Source of the DNA: Priapulus caudatus
Taxonomy: Eukaryota; Priapulida; Priapulimorpha; Priapulimorphida; Priapulidae
Length of the DNA: 27,603 bases
NCBI RefSeq assembly: GCF_000485595.1
Contig: NW_014578261.1
Span: 143,294 to 170,896 of the forward strand
Reading direction: 5' to 3'
Shown: positions 22,301-27,603 of the stretch, piece after piece
Layout: every line of letters begins with the position of its first letter
Numbering within the stretch: position 1 is the stretch's first letter
Notes under the pieces: model-generated
Databases searched by the model: none
What the model saw: the letters and a program-made list of their open reading frames with translations, nothing else
What the model was told of the DNA's origin: nothing
Translations under genes and position numbers: made by a program

Positions 22301-23619
22301 AACATAATGTAAAAATAATAAATTCACCACCATACTTGTTATTTATCAGTTGTACGCAAAGCGCAGCACGGCTAACGTATTTAGGCAATGCGACTTTGCA
22401 TGCCAGTTGTCAATAACAGCTCAAGCGATGGGTTAACGAACGTTCACCGTGCTAGATCAACCAAGCGGTAAAAAATCTTTTACGCTATACGCTCCATAAA
22501 AAAATAACTCAACGGCAGTGTCGGGAATGTACCTAGTAAAAAAACGGATACAGGAATATTGACTCTACCATTTCATATGGGTGTATATGGTATGGGAAAT
22601 GTACCCAAACTTGTCACTTTTCAGAGACTGGTCTATGTAACGGCGTACGTGCTTTGAAAACAGTAATCAAACAATAAACTTCATTTTACTATAAATCAGC
22701 CGTGTTGCCTCAAATTTTCTACAAAAAAAAATTAATCCCCAAACATTTTAGCTCTTTCTGAGCATGCGCCAATTATGGTCCGTTTTAAATGAATTTAATC
22801 ATCATTTACCCATATTATATCGTGTATGTTTAGGCGCATAGCCAGCATTATGATCTCGTCTTGAATGGCCAGGAGATTGGTGGCGGCTCCATACGTATCC
22901 ATGACGCATGCTTACAACGGTATATCCTAGAGGAAGTGCTACAGGTACTGAAACCGATTACTAGTTGCTTCGTAATATCATGTAATGACATGTAGTATGG
23001 TCTAATTTAATTATTATCATTGATGTTACTAGGTATAGTGTGCTAACTGTGTTATGATAGAATATAAAACAAAATATTGACCAATTTCCGTATTTTATCA
23101 TTTAAAATTCATTGATGTTCTAAGTATTTTTTGGCATTTTCTTCTTTCATAGTAATTTGAGCATTATGTAATTTAGTTGTGTGTAATCACATATATGTTA
23201 TAAAGAGGTCATTACATGTGCTGTTATAGTTCAGCTCTATCTCTATGACAGGAACGTTCAAGTGAGTTGGCACACTTACTGGAGGCTCTGGAAATGGGGT
23301 GCCCTCCCCATGGAGGCATAGCACTAGGTATGCCCAGTATTGCTAATAAGCACATAACCGATATTTCTTTCTAGAAGCCCATGCAATCAGATGATAAAGT
23401 GTTAAGCTGATCTGCTCGTTGAAGAATTCACAGATTCCGTAATGCACGGTCCGTTTTACAGGTTTGGATCGGCTAGTCGCAATTGCCTGTGGAACGGATA
23501 CCATCCGGAATGTGATTGCCTTCCCGAAGACTGGCGATGGCAAATGTGCGATGAGTGGTGCACCTGCTGAACTAGAACCTAGAGAGCTAGAGCGATACCA
23601 CATAAAGGTGAAATCTTGA
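9714..23619 (+). CDS. DARS2: Mitochondrial aspartyl-tRNA synthetase, spliced gene, first exon missing
   Basis: DARS2 charges mitochondrial tRNA-Asp with aspartate in the matrix, through an aspartyl-adenylate. Fifteen exons can be traced: twelve clean ones in this span (9714-12868 and 22834-23619), exon 10 in damaged sequence at about 13989-14163, and exons 11-12 whose clean copies lie upstream at 6765-7257. Joined in functional order they give about 600 residues; human DARS2 has 645, and the missing part is the N-terminal targeting region. Domain order is OB-fold anticodon-binding domain (exons 1-3), class II motif 1 (exons 4-5), the QSPQ loop and motif 2 (exons 6-7), the bacterial-type insertion region (exons 7-11) and motif 3 (exons 14-15). 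All clean introns are GT-AG, mostly 130-520 nt; the intron before exon 13 is about 6.9 kb as assembled. The bacterial-type layout and the PEFTQ and GLDR motifs exclude cytosolic DARS1. Confidence 0.93.
10021..10116 (+). CDS. DARS2: DARS2 exon 2: OB fold
   Basis: 32 codons, phase 0 at both ends, encoding [20 protein letters not shown] followed by [12 protein letters not shown]. It corresponds to the OB-fold strand where the family has ESVVxVxGxVxxRP. The acceptor is TTCACTTAAG and the donor GTAACA. The frame-matched length and the perfect join to exon 3 support the boundaries. Confidence 0.92.
10325..10392. repeat. TG/CGTG microsatellite in intron 2
   Basis: GT dinucleotides are followed by CGTG tetranucleotides, then mixed GTGCGC units. 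The tract lies wholly within the intron between exons 2 and 3 and has a degraded inverted counterpart near 2815-2885. Confidence 0.9.
10637..10735 (+). CDS. DARS2: DARS2 exon 3: end of OB fold and linker
   Basis: 33 codons, [20 protein letters not shown] then [13 protein letters not shown], with acceptor TGTATTTCAG and donor GTAACT. K(I/M)PTGxxE is a conserved AspRS segment, and LPF leads toward the catalytic domain. Confidence 0.92.
10876..10999 (+). CDS. DARS2: DARS2 exon 4: class II motif 1 helix
   Basis: 124 nt starting [20 protein letters not shown] and ending [13 protein letters not shown] plus one base. RxxYRYLDLR is a strong AspRS signature, and the following long helix is class II motif 1, used for dimer formation. 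Acceptor TTGTTTTAG, donor GTAAGT. The last codon (Gly) is split with exon 5. Confidence 0.95.
11153..11199 (+). CDS. DARS2: DARS2 exon 5: motif 1 (ETP)
   Basis: A 47-nt micro-exon completing the split Gly and encoding [16 protein letters not shown]. The ETPxL segment is the strand part of class II motif 1, and KRTPGGAxxF continues directly into exon 6. Acceptor TTGCTTCAG, donor GTATGT. Confidence 0.95.
11621..11797 (+). CDS. DARS2: DARS2 exon 6: QSPQ loop and motif 2
   Basis: 59 codons, phase 0 at both ends. It contains [20 protein letters not shown], the aspartate-binding QSPQ loop, then [20 protein letters not shown] and class II motif 2, [15 protein letters not shown]. The motif 2 Arg of RDE contacts ATP and the tRNA acceptor end in this family. 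All catalytic residues I can place are present. Acceptor GTTGCCAG, donor GTAGCT. Confidence 0.97.
12197..12376 (+). CDS. DARS2: DARS2 exon 7: end of motif 2, start of insertion region
   Basis: 60 codons beginning [20 protein letters not shown] and ending [16 protein letters not shown](L/I)EMSF completes motif 2, and YGTDKPDxRF is the AspRS signature at the entry to the bacterial-type insertion domain. Acceptor TTTTTTCCAG, donor GTGAGT. Confidence 0.96.
12562..12669 (+). CDS. DARS2: DARS2 exon 8: insertion domain
   Basis: 36 codons, [20 protein letters not shown] then [16 protein letters not shown]. It corresponds to the poorly conserved bacterial-type insertion domain, aligned to human DARS2 by the (I/V)xDxxxxF start and the AxxIxxGA end. 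Acceptor ACATTGCAG, donor GTAAGT. Confidence 0.88.
12803..12868 (+). CDS. DARS2: DARS2 exon 9: insertion domain
   Basis: 22 codons, [20 protein letters not shown] plus VQ, phase 0 at both ends, with acceptor GCTTTTTTACAG and donor GTAAAT. It matches the Yxx(R/K)xxIExxxxxAxxxF helix of the family. The next clean coding sequence on this strand is 10 kb away. Confidence 0.88.
13031..13911. mobile_element. Foldback element copy A (long inverted arms)
   Basis: The left end ATCAGGAGTAGATAATAGGG at 13031 starts an arm of about 350 bp. It is matched in inverted form by about 13600-13911, which is full of small indels. Copy B at 16656-17511 has the same structure. The left arm carries, on the minus strand at 13084-13296, an open frame that is also open in copy B. 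There is no transposase. A TAAT at both edges may be a target duplication, but the right edge is too damaged to be sure. The element lies in the intron between exons 9 and 10. Confidence 0.75.
13084..13296 (-). CDS. Unrecognised 70-aa frame in foldback arm (copy A)
   Basis: The frame starts [20 protein letters not shown] and ends [14 protein letters not shown]. It matches the 67-aa frame at 17255-17458 nearly throughout. The two differ by 9 nt in total around codon 31 (GDGVSTRE here against GVYEE in the other copy), which keeps the frame. I recognise no domain. It may be a remnant of the parent transposon's protein or an accidental frame preserved because the copies are young. Expression is unproven. 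Confidence 0.35.
   Translation of the reverse strand: MNYRRAMGWIDGQRMENRVIRFRLYLRIAGDGVSTRETISYDDGRMYCVRFELKLDELRVVNRRYYKASK
13989..14163 (+). CDS. DARS2: DARS2 exon 10 in damaged sequence
   Basis: After acceptor TTTCCAAG the frame reads [15 protein letters not shown], then hits TAG. One base further on a shifted frame reads [12 protein letters not shown], and near 14128 a remnant of EDxLLxAG is visible in pieces before donor GTATGT. The family has ILPVFL, then NSPVANFI, then EEDVVLLTAGEHNK at this place, so the identity is firm although no single frame is open. The breaks are more likely sequence errors than mutations because adjoining exons are intact in their clean copies. I give no corrected protein; the true sequence needs reads. 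Confidence 0.7.
14267..14605 (+). repeat. GTCCGTC-containing interspersed repeat candidate
   Basis: It starts with a hairpin (GAGCTCACCTTGAC at 14267-14280, inverted with one mismatch at 14284-14296), followed by irregular GTCCGTC units to about 14352, then about 250 bases of unique-looking sequence including a 74-codon frame without recognised similarity. Repeats of this style, with a hairpin and GTCCGTC head, are common in invertebrate genomes. No second copy exists in the window, so this is tentative. Confidence 0.4.
15354..15506 (+). pseudogene. DARS2: Damaged second copy of DARS2 exon 11
   Basis: The bounding splice sites TTATAG and GTGGGG match the clean copy at 6765-6900, but the exon has 17 extra bases spread along it and no open frame through it. 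It sits in the expected order between exons 10 and 12, so this is probably the true genomic position read with errors. Confidence 0.8.
15821..15911 (+). pseudogene. DARS2: Damaged second copy of DARS2 exon 12
   Basis: It corresponds to 7175-7257 with eight extra bases. HHPFTSPRKE is partly readable, but the frame breaks on both sides. The donor GGTAATC is retained. It lies 315 nt after the exon 11 copy; the clean intron is 274 nt. Confidence 0.8.
16656..17511. mobile_element. Foldback element copy B (long inverted arms)
   Basis: The element runs from ATCAGGAGTAG at 16656 to its reverse complement CTACTCCTGAT ending at 17511. The right arm, about 17180-17511, is clean; the left arm, 16656-16995, is indel-rich like the rest of the noisy block. 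The middle of about 150-200 bp shows no transposase. ACT at both edges (clean left flank at 7912-7914, right flank 17512-17514) could be a 3-bp target duplication. It lies in the large intron before exon 13. Confidence 0.75.
17255..17458 (+). CDS. Unrecognised 67-aa frame in foldback arm (copy B)
   Basis: The frame starts [20 protein letters not shown] and ends [14 protein letters not shown] with a TGA stop. It is the same frame as the minus-strand one at 13084-13296, read in the opposite orientation because it lies in the opposite arm. The basic, Tyr/Arg-rich C-terminus and the central [14 protein letters not shown] look protein-like, but I know no family for it. Confidence 0.35.
   Translation: MNYRRAMGWIDGQRMENRVVRFRLYLRIAGVYEETISYDDGRMYCVRFELKLDELRVVNRRYYKASK
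17512..18303. other. Large intron, no recognised feature
   Basis: Intron sequence before exon 13. The 73- and 98-codon frames at 17455-17676 and 17591-17887 have no recognisable similarity. A perfect hairpin (AACTCTT, five-base loop, AAGAGTT) at about 18026-18044 is followed by GAGTTCAAGTCCC near 18074, which looks like a tRNA B-box, but a full tRNA fold cannot be drawn. Confidence 0.5.
18304..18539. mobile_element. MITE with internal telomeric (CCCTAA) repeats
   Basis: The left terminus AGGGTCTATGTCCCCCAGGG continues for about 60 bp and is matched in inverted form by the right end, which closes with CCTGGGGGACATAGACCCT at 18539. The total length of about 236 bp with no coding capacity fits a MITE. 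Between the arms at 18417-18463 lie about seven CCCTAA units, one changed to CATAAC. TGAG occurs next to both ends (18300-18303 and 18541-18544) as a possible target duplication. The superfamily was not determined. Confidence 0.7.
18417..18463. repeat. Interstitial telomeric-type repeat (CCCTAA)n
   Basis: About seven tandem CCCTAA units with one variant sit inside the MITE rather than at a chromosome end. The motif is the TTAGGG type found in most animal phyla outside typical insects and nematodes. Confidence 0.9.
19314..19399. repeat. Hairpin-forming inverted repeat
   Basis: Positions 19314-19347 (starting TAGCTCTAGAATTACAG) and 19361-19399 are inverted copies with a few mismatches and a small size difference, around a 13-nt loop. 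TTCGCTCTGCCACA and its complement form the tight inner stem, and TAGCTCTAGAA the outer. It could be a small MITE or part of a SINE. It lies in the large intron. Confidence 0.6.
19400..22833. other. Large intron, AT-rich, no gene recognised
   Basis: No exon of DARS2 or any other recognised protein was found on either strand. The short frames at 19749-20015, 20114-20308, 20133-20315, 21605-21844 and 21952-22161 have no known similarity. A C/CA-rich patch is at 21413-21446. A 16-nt stretch at 20387-20402 resembles the tail of mammalian MIR SINEs. Confidence 0.5.
22834..22944 (+). CDS. DARS2: DARS2 exon 13: catalytic core (GGGSIRIH)
   Basis: 37 codons, [20 protein letters not shown] then [17 protein letters not shown], phase 0 at both ends. 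YDLVLNGxExGGGSxRIH is one of the most conserved AspRS blocks and binds aspartate and ATP. The acceptor is TGTATGTTTAG and the donor GTACTG. It joins in frame to exon 12 (TNPTK). Confidence 0.97.
23252..23327 (+). CDS. DARS2: DARS2 exon 14: start of motif 3
   Basis: 76 nt encoding [20 protein letters not shown] then GGIAL, with one base left for a split Gly. PPHGGxALGxDR is the run into class II motif 3, and the family has YGAPPHGG where this protein has MGCPPHGG. Acceptor TCTATGACAG, donor GTATGC. Confidence 0.96.
23462..23619 (+). CDS. DARS2: DARS2 last exon: motif 3 and C-terminus
   Basis: It completes the split Gly and reads [20 protein letters not shown] then [18 protein letters not shown] and YHIKVKS before TGA at 23617-23619. 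GLDR with its Arg is class II motif 3 and binds ATP. FPKT..G..xMSGAP is closer to the bacterial form than the human FPKSFRGHDLMS. The apparent donor after YHIK (GTGAAA) is read through, because the family protein continues as YHI(R/K)V and ends soon after. An alternative short extra exon cannot be excluded. Confidence 0.95.
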
Positions 23620-23644
23620 TTCGTTAACAGTGTACAAGTTTAGC

Positions 23645-23966
23645 TGATATTGACCACCAATGGTGAAAACCTACTGATAAACTCATGGTGATAGCATTCG
23701 CTGATAAACCAATGGTGACAACATACTGATAAACTCGTGGTGATAGCATAGTGATAAACCAATGGTGACAGCATTTACTGCTAAACCAATGGTGACAGTG
23801 TCCTTATAAGCCAATGGTGACAGTGTCCTTATAAACTAATGGTGACAGTGTATCGATAAACCAATGGTGACAGTGTATCGATAAACCAATGGTGACAGTG
23901 TATCGATAAACCAATGGTGACAGTTTACTGGTAAACTCCGGCTGACAATGGGCAGATAAATGTTGA
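23645..23966. repeat. 25-bp minisatellite in the DARS2 3' region
   Basis: About twelve tandem units of roughly 25 bp built on GATAAACCAATGGTGACAGTG. The three units at 23848-23922 are nearly identical, while flanking ones vary (CTGCTAAACC, CCTTATAAGCC). It starts about 25 nt after the stop codon, so it is probably transcribed as 3' UTR. The open frames through it are compositional. Confidence 0.85.
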
Positions 23967-24322
23967 CATTGTTTTCACCTGTTGGTGATGGTTTTTTGGC
24001 CATGCTGACTGAGACATCTTGACACACTAGGTGGTAACCCTCTAAGCAGAGAGTGATCTGAGATGTTGTGCGAGGGTGCGTTATGCGAGAAGGCATAGTT
24101 AAATATGTTGTGCTGTAGTTGACTAATACGATTCACTGGTTGAGCGTTGACACTGAGAGGGTATGTCATCTTATTACACTATAGTTTGTAATTGTAAGTA
24201 AAAAGTAATCTATATTTTCAAGTTATGACGATGACTACTGCATTTTGTTTGTTTGTTGTTAGGGTGACCTTGAAGTCATTAAACAGTGTAAAATTTAAAA
24301 TGTCTTTTTTTATTAAATACTA
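23967..24322. other. 3' flank of DARS2, nothing recognised
   Basis: Unique-looking AT-rich sequence. I see no clear AATAAA with a downstream GT-rich element, so the poly-A site of DARS2 is not located. Confidence 0.4.
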
Positions 24323-24916
24323 GCCTCGTTCACACGAGACCTCGTATTTATGAAATACGAACCTCGTTCACACGAGACCTCGTATTTATGAAATACGGTA
24401 TTTGCGAAATACCGAATCTGAGACAAATACGCGGCCGAGCGTTCACACGCTGATTCGCGGCTCCAGAAATACGGTATTTGCGAAATACCGAATCTGAGAC
24501 AAATACGCGGCCGAGCGTTCACACGCTGATTCGCGGCTCAAGAAATACGGTATTTGCGAGCCGCGAGCTGCTTTAAACAATCAAGCGAACAATGCGAAAT
24601 AAACAATGCAATGCACACCAACTGCCGATAAAATACGTAGACTGGTCCGCGCTCGACAGTTCCACTCGCGTTACACTGGAACTGTCGAGCGCGGACCGGT
24701 CTATAAAATACGCGGCTTCAGAAATCCGGTATTTAGCGTTCACACGAGGAAATGCGCGGTCCAAGAAATCCGGTATTTCTCAAGCACGGCAAATTATTCG
24801 GGGTCTGGGAAGCCTCGTATTTACATGAAATACCGGATCTGTTTAGATACCGTATTTCTTGGGCCTCGTATTTTGCCTCGTGTGAATGCTAAATATCGGA
24901 TTTCTTGCAACGCGGC
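24323..24916. mobile_element. Nested foldback element with 38/76-bp repeats
   Basis: The element begins GCCTCGTTCACACGAG and ends CAACGCGGC. Reverse-complemented, the right end reads GCCGCGTTGCAAGAAATCC with GCATTCACACGAGGC further in, so the termini are imperfect inverted repeats. TA abuts both ends (24321-24322 and 24917-24918) as a possible 2-bp target duplication. The left part has two 38-bp units (24324-24399) and two 76-bp units (24390-24541) plus a partial third. The motif TTCACACG recurs at about 38- or 76-bp spacing. No transposase is present. TTCACAC-bearing termini occur in some Harbinger-type elements, a weak hint only. Confidence 0.6.
24638..24703. repeat. Strong hairpin inside the nested foldback
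   Basis: The 27-nt arms at 24638-24664 and 24677-24703 pair with one mismatch around a 12-nt loop (core GGTCCGCGCTCGACAGTTCC). ATAAAATACG occurs directly repeated at 24628-24637 and 24703-24712, so the hairpin itself may be a secondary insertion with a target duplication. Confidence 0.75.
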
Positions 24917-25664
24917 TAATGACAATAGCACCTGCACACCTGCTAAATAGACTCAATATGATATGCCTTTATATTATTAGACTATTATTTTATTATATAC
25001 TCTATACTTTATTATCAAATCACTATTAGTTATCATACAGGCTGTCATTGTCGCATAGTGTTACAGTACACGCATTGAAAACGGAATTCATACCCCCAAA
25101 TTATTTCAGCCTATAATACTTCTACTGTTCCTTTGAGTAAAAAGCACATTTGCAACCAGGAAGCCAGTGATATGACACGAAAAGTGCTACATTATGTTAC
25201 TGTTCTTCCACCTGGTGTTGACGCCCGAAAATAGTCGCTCAATTTGCTTGTAAGCGGATTTGGTTCTAGTATCACACTCTATGCTCTGTGGTGCTGGTAG
25301 CCAACCTTATGGTTGACTAAAAGAACACTTTGTTGGAATTGATTTTGGGATAGCAATTCTAGTAATTGTATAATGTGCAACAACTGTCTGTCCATACGAT
25401 TTGTCCGCGCAGTAGACATGTGTCACATAGTCCTATCCGTGATGCCACGCTATTTGACCATATATGGCACTTAGGCATTTAGCATTTATTTATGGCATTT
25501 AGGCACATTTTCTACGGCTTTATCATTACCATTTCGGTGCACACTGCGTGGGTTCCGGATGACCACGGAATAAATTTGTCAAGTCGAAATCTGACATGTA
25601 ATGGGTTAGATACGCCTGTTGATCTCTGTCTGCGAGTCGCGTTACTATCATCGGTATAGTTTCA
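24917..25664. other. Intergenic, no gene recognised
   Basis: AT-rich sequence with no coding signal on either strand. A short imperfect duplication of GGCATTTAGGCA occurs at about 25465-25505. Confidence 0.5.
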
Positions 25665-25806
25665 GCCACGTCTGTTGGCTATTACTAGCTATATCGTAGC
25701 CACGGCTGTTGGCTATTACTAGCTATATCGCAGCCACGGCTGTTGGCTATTACTAGCTATATCGCAGCCACGGCTGTTGGCTATTACTAGCTATATCGCA
25801 GCCACT
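25665..25806. repeat. 34-bp tandem repeat
   Basis: Four full units start at 25665, 25699, 25733 and 25767, with a partial fifth at 25801, on the pattern GCCACGGCTGTTGGCTATTA then CTAGCTATATCGCA. Units 2-4 are identical apart from GTA/GCA at the boundary; unit 1 has GTCTG for GGCTG. Confidence 0.95.
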
Positions 25807-27419
25807 CTTGCTGCCCATCAGCTGTGGTTCCACGCTCCCTGCCTTCCCCCCGGCTCCCCATCACAGAGTTCACAAATGTGTGTCATCGTTTAGATCACGC
25901 GCGCGTGACTGAGTACAGTTCATATATTTGAGTTTGACTCTCATTCGAATACTATAGCGGCCATGTTGTAGGTAATCTTATTAGCATTAATTCGTGTAGG
26001 GTCAAGTGTAACATTTACTCATTGTTAAAAGAAGAATTCGAAATTTAGACTTAAAAATACTGGTGCGTCATCTTATATCCGTCCTTTCACAAAGTATTTG
26101 TGTTTGATGTTCATGCAATAATATAGGTCTGAGTATATAAAACCGTACTCATTCTTTGCAGAATGACGGAGACCTTGCCGCATGACATTGGGAATATCGG
26201 GGGAGGTTTTGGTTATTTTCTCTACCGTTAAAGTTCAGTTCCTCGCCATTATATCTTTGAAATTATCGTATATATGTTGAACATGCGTATTTGACATTAG
26301 GTATATATTTAATATACTTGGGTTTATCATAATAAAGACTCAGATACCAATGCTGAACGACGGTAGCTTAATTGCCGTTATGCACAGCCTAGAGCTACAC
26401 GCAATCTACACTAACTAGAACCCATAATCATACACGCCCCTCTCACTTCTCACCTCCCCCACTCAGCTCTATACAGAGCCATGGCTAAACTAGTCCTCAT
26501 CGTCGTCATTTTTGAGTTTCCGCTGATGTCAAACTGCAAATTACTGTCCTCGCGTCGCAGTAATCGCTGTTTGCGACAGGACATTGGTCAGCCTATTAGC
26601 GACTCGCGATGTTTGACGTCCAGGAAGTTGACACGTGCCAGTTGACAATGACACAAGGCTAGGAAATAGTTTGCGCTGCGCCATAACTCACACTTTTATC
26701 ATTTCATATTCGCTACCTCACCGGCTATGTTGTGGGGGAAAACGCTTCCTGATTTGACGGAGTTTTTCACTATAACGGCTATAACCTAATCATGTTTCGA
26801 ATGATTACATTTATACCATGCGAGTATATTTCGAACGGTTGATGAGATCAATGATAATCGCAGTCATCATAATCAGAGAGTTAGCATAATGGCGTCGAAA
26901 TAAACGATGAAACGTAGAACGAATAAAGAATAACGAAGAAAGGATTTTCGATCATCCTCGCATTATGTTTTACGATGAGACCGGTAGATAAAGATTAAGC
27001 TGAACCTTTCCGCTTATTATGTATGGGTATAAGTAATGGGCTCATCTGTAGGTGGTGCACTGATACCATTGCACAGCGACATGGAAATGGATGAATTAGC
27101 AAAGACAAAACAAGTGCGTATTTCTGTAACATAATAGCAACAATGAAGCTCAGCACGCGTGCTAGATTTGTGATTATAGTTGACTTAGAGCTAATAATAT
27201 ATGTGTCGGTCGATCTCTCGTCTGCATAACACACCCTCGTAGTTTGTTCATGACCTTGATGCGCATGCGACAGTAACTGTCACGTTCTAATTAGGAAGTG
27301 TCACACACAATCTCTTATTACGAGTGACCTACAAGTCTGTATACTGGCGTCAGCCTAGCATCCCCCGTTACCGACAGACACGCCGGCCACGAGGCCTACA
27401 TAGATACAATGTAACATAG
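25807..27419. other. Intergenic, no gene recognised
   Basis: No recognised coding sequence or RNA gene. The 79-codon minus frame at 26995-27234 has no known similarity. A 14-nt perfect palindrome TCACGCGCGCGTGA is at 25896-25909. Confidence 0.5.
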
Positions 27420-27543
27420 GCCTATACACACGCGCGCGCGCACGCACGCACGCACACACCCGCGCTTACACACACACGCACACATGCACACAAACACACG
27501 CGCGCGCAAGCACGTACACGCACACACACGCATACACACACGC

Positions 27544-27603
<60 letters not shown>
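27420..27603. repeat. CA/CG microsatellite at window end
   Basis: Mixed CACG/CGCG/CACA units (27426-27545) pass into a pure CA run that continues to the last base, so the array probably extends beyond the window. The Cys/Val-rich minus-strand frame through it is compositional. Confidence 0.95.

Noticed and set aside
23645-23966. CRISPR-like spaced repeats
   Set aside because: Units are contiguous 25-bp tandem repeats without unique spacers, in an animal genome.
25665-25806. CRISPR array from 34-bp repeats
   Set aside because: Perfect tandem repetition without spacers.
27396-27599. Cys/Val repeat protein on the minus strand
   Set aside because: Translation of a CA/CG microsatellite.

Overview
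The window is animal nuclear DNA, not bacterial. It carries one spliced housekeeping gene with GT-AG introns, LINE and MITE-type repeats, microsatellites, and a short TTAGGG-type (CCCTAA) array. The gene is the mitochondrial aspartyl-tRNA synthetase (DARS2) on the + strand. Its protein is clearly animal-like, but I cannot name the phylum. The TTAGGG-type array and the CR1/Jockey-type LINE tail suggest a marine invertebrate (mollusc, cnidarian, sponge or amphioxus) only loosely.

Layout. 1-1140 is low-complexity sequence: degenerate ATGT repeats, then C/CA-rich sequence. 1141-5775 is a degraded inverted copy of 7935-11615, covering DARS2 exons 1-5 of the visible set plus the LINE tail. 5776-6274 is unassigned. 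6275-7934 is a clean copy of a DARS2 segment with two intact exons (numbered 11 and 12 here) that belong downstream. 7935-12868 is clean: a hairpin insertion, a GA microsatellite, a LINE 3' end, then DARS2 exons 1-9. 13031-13911 and 16656-17511 are two copies of a long-armed foldback element. About 13600-17080 is an error-rich stretch holding a frameshifted exon 10 and damaged second copies of exons 11-12. 17512-22833 is a large intron with a telomere-repeat-containing MITE and a hairpin repeat. 22834-23619 holds the last three exons, ending in a TGA stop. After it come a 25-bp minisatellite, a nested foldback element (24323-24916), a 34-bp tandem repeat and a terminal CA microsatellite.

The visible exons encode about 600 residues with the anticodon-binding OB fold, class II motifs 1, 2 and 3, and the bacterial-type insertion region. 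The first exon, with the mitochondrial targeting peptide, was not found.

Main interpretation (inference): the order is probably partly an assembly product. Clean contigs end in or at the foldback element. The gaps between them look filled with raw long-read sequence dominated by insertions, and the contig carrying exons 11-12 was placed upstream of exon 1. The inverted copy at the left end fits a reverse-oriented raw read. I found no evidence of a new biochemical system. The most unusual biological items are the foldback element whose arms keep an open frame of about 67-70 codons, the MITE with telomeric repeats inside, and the 38/76-bp nested foldback.
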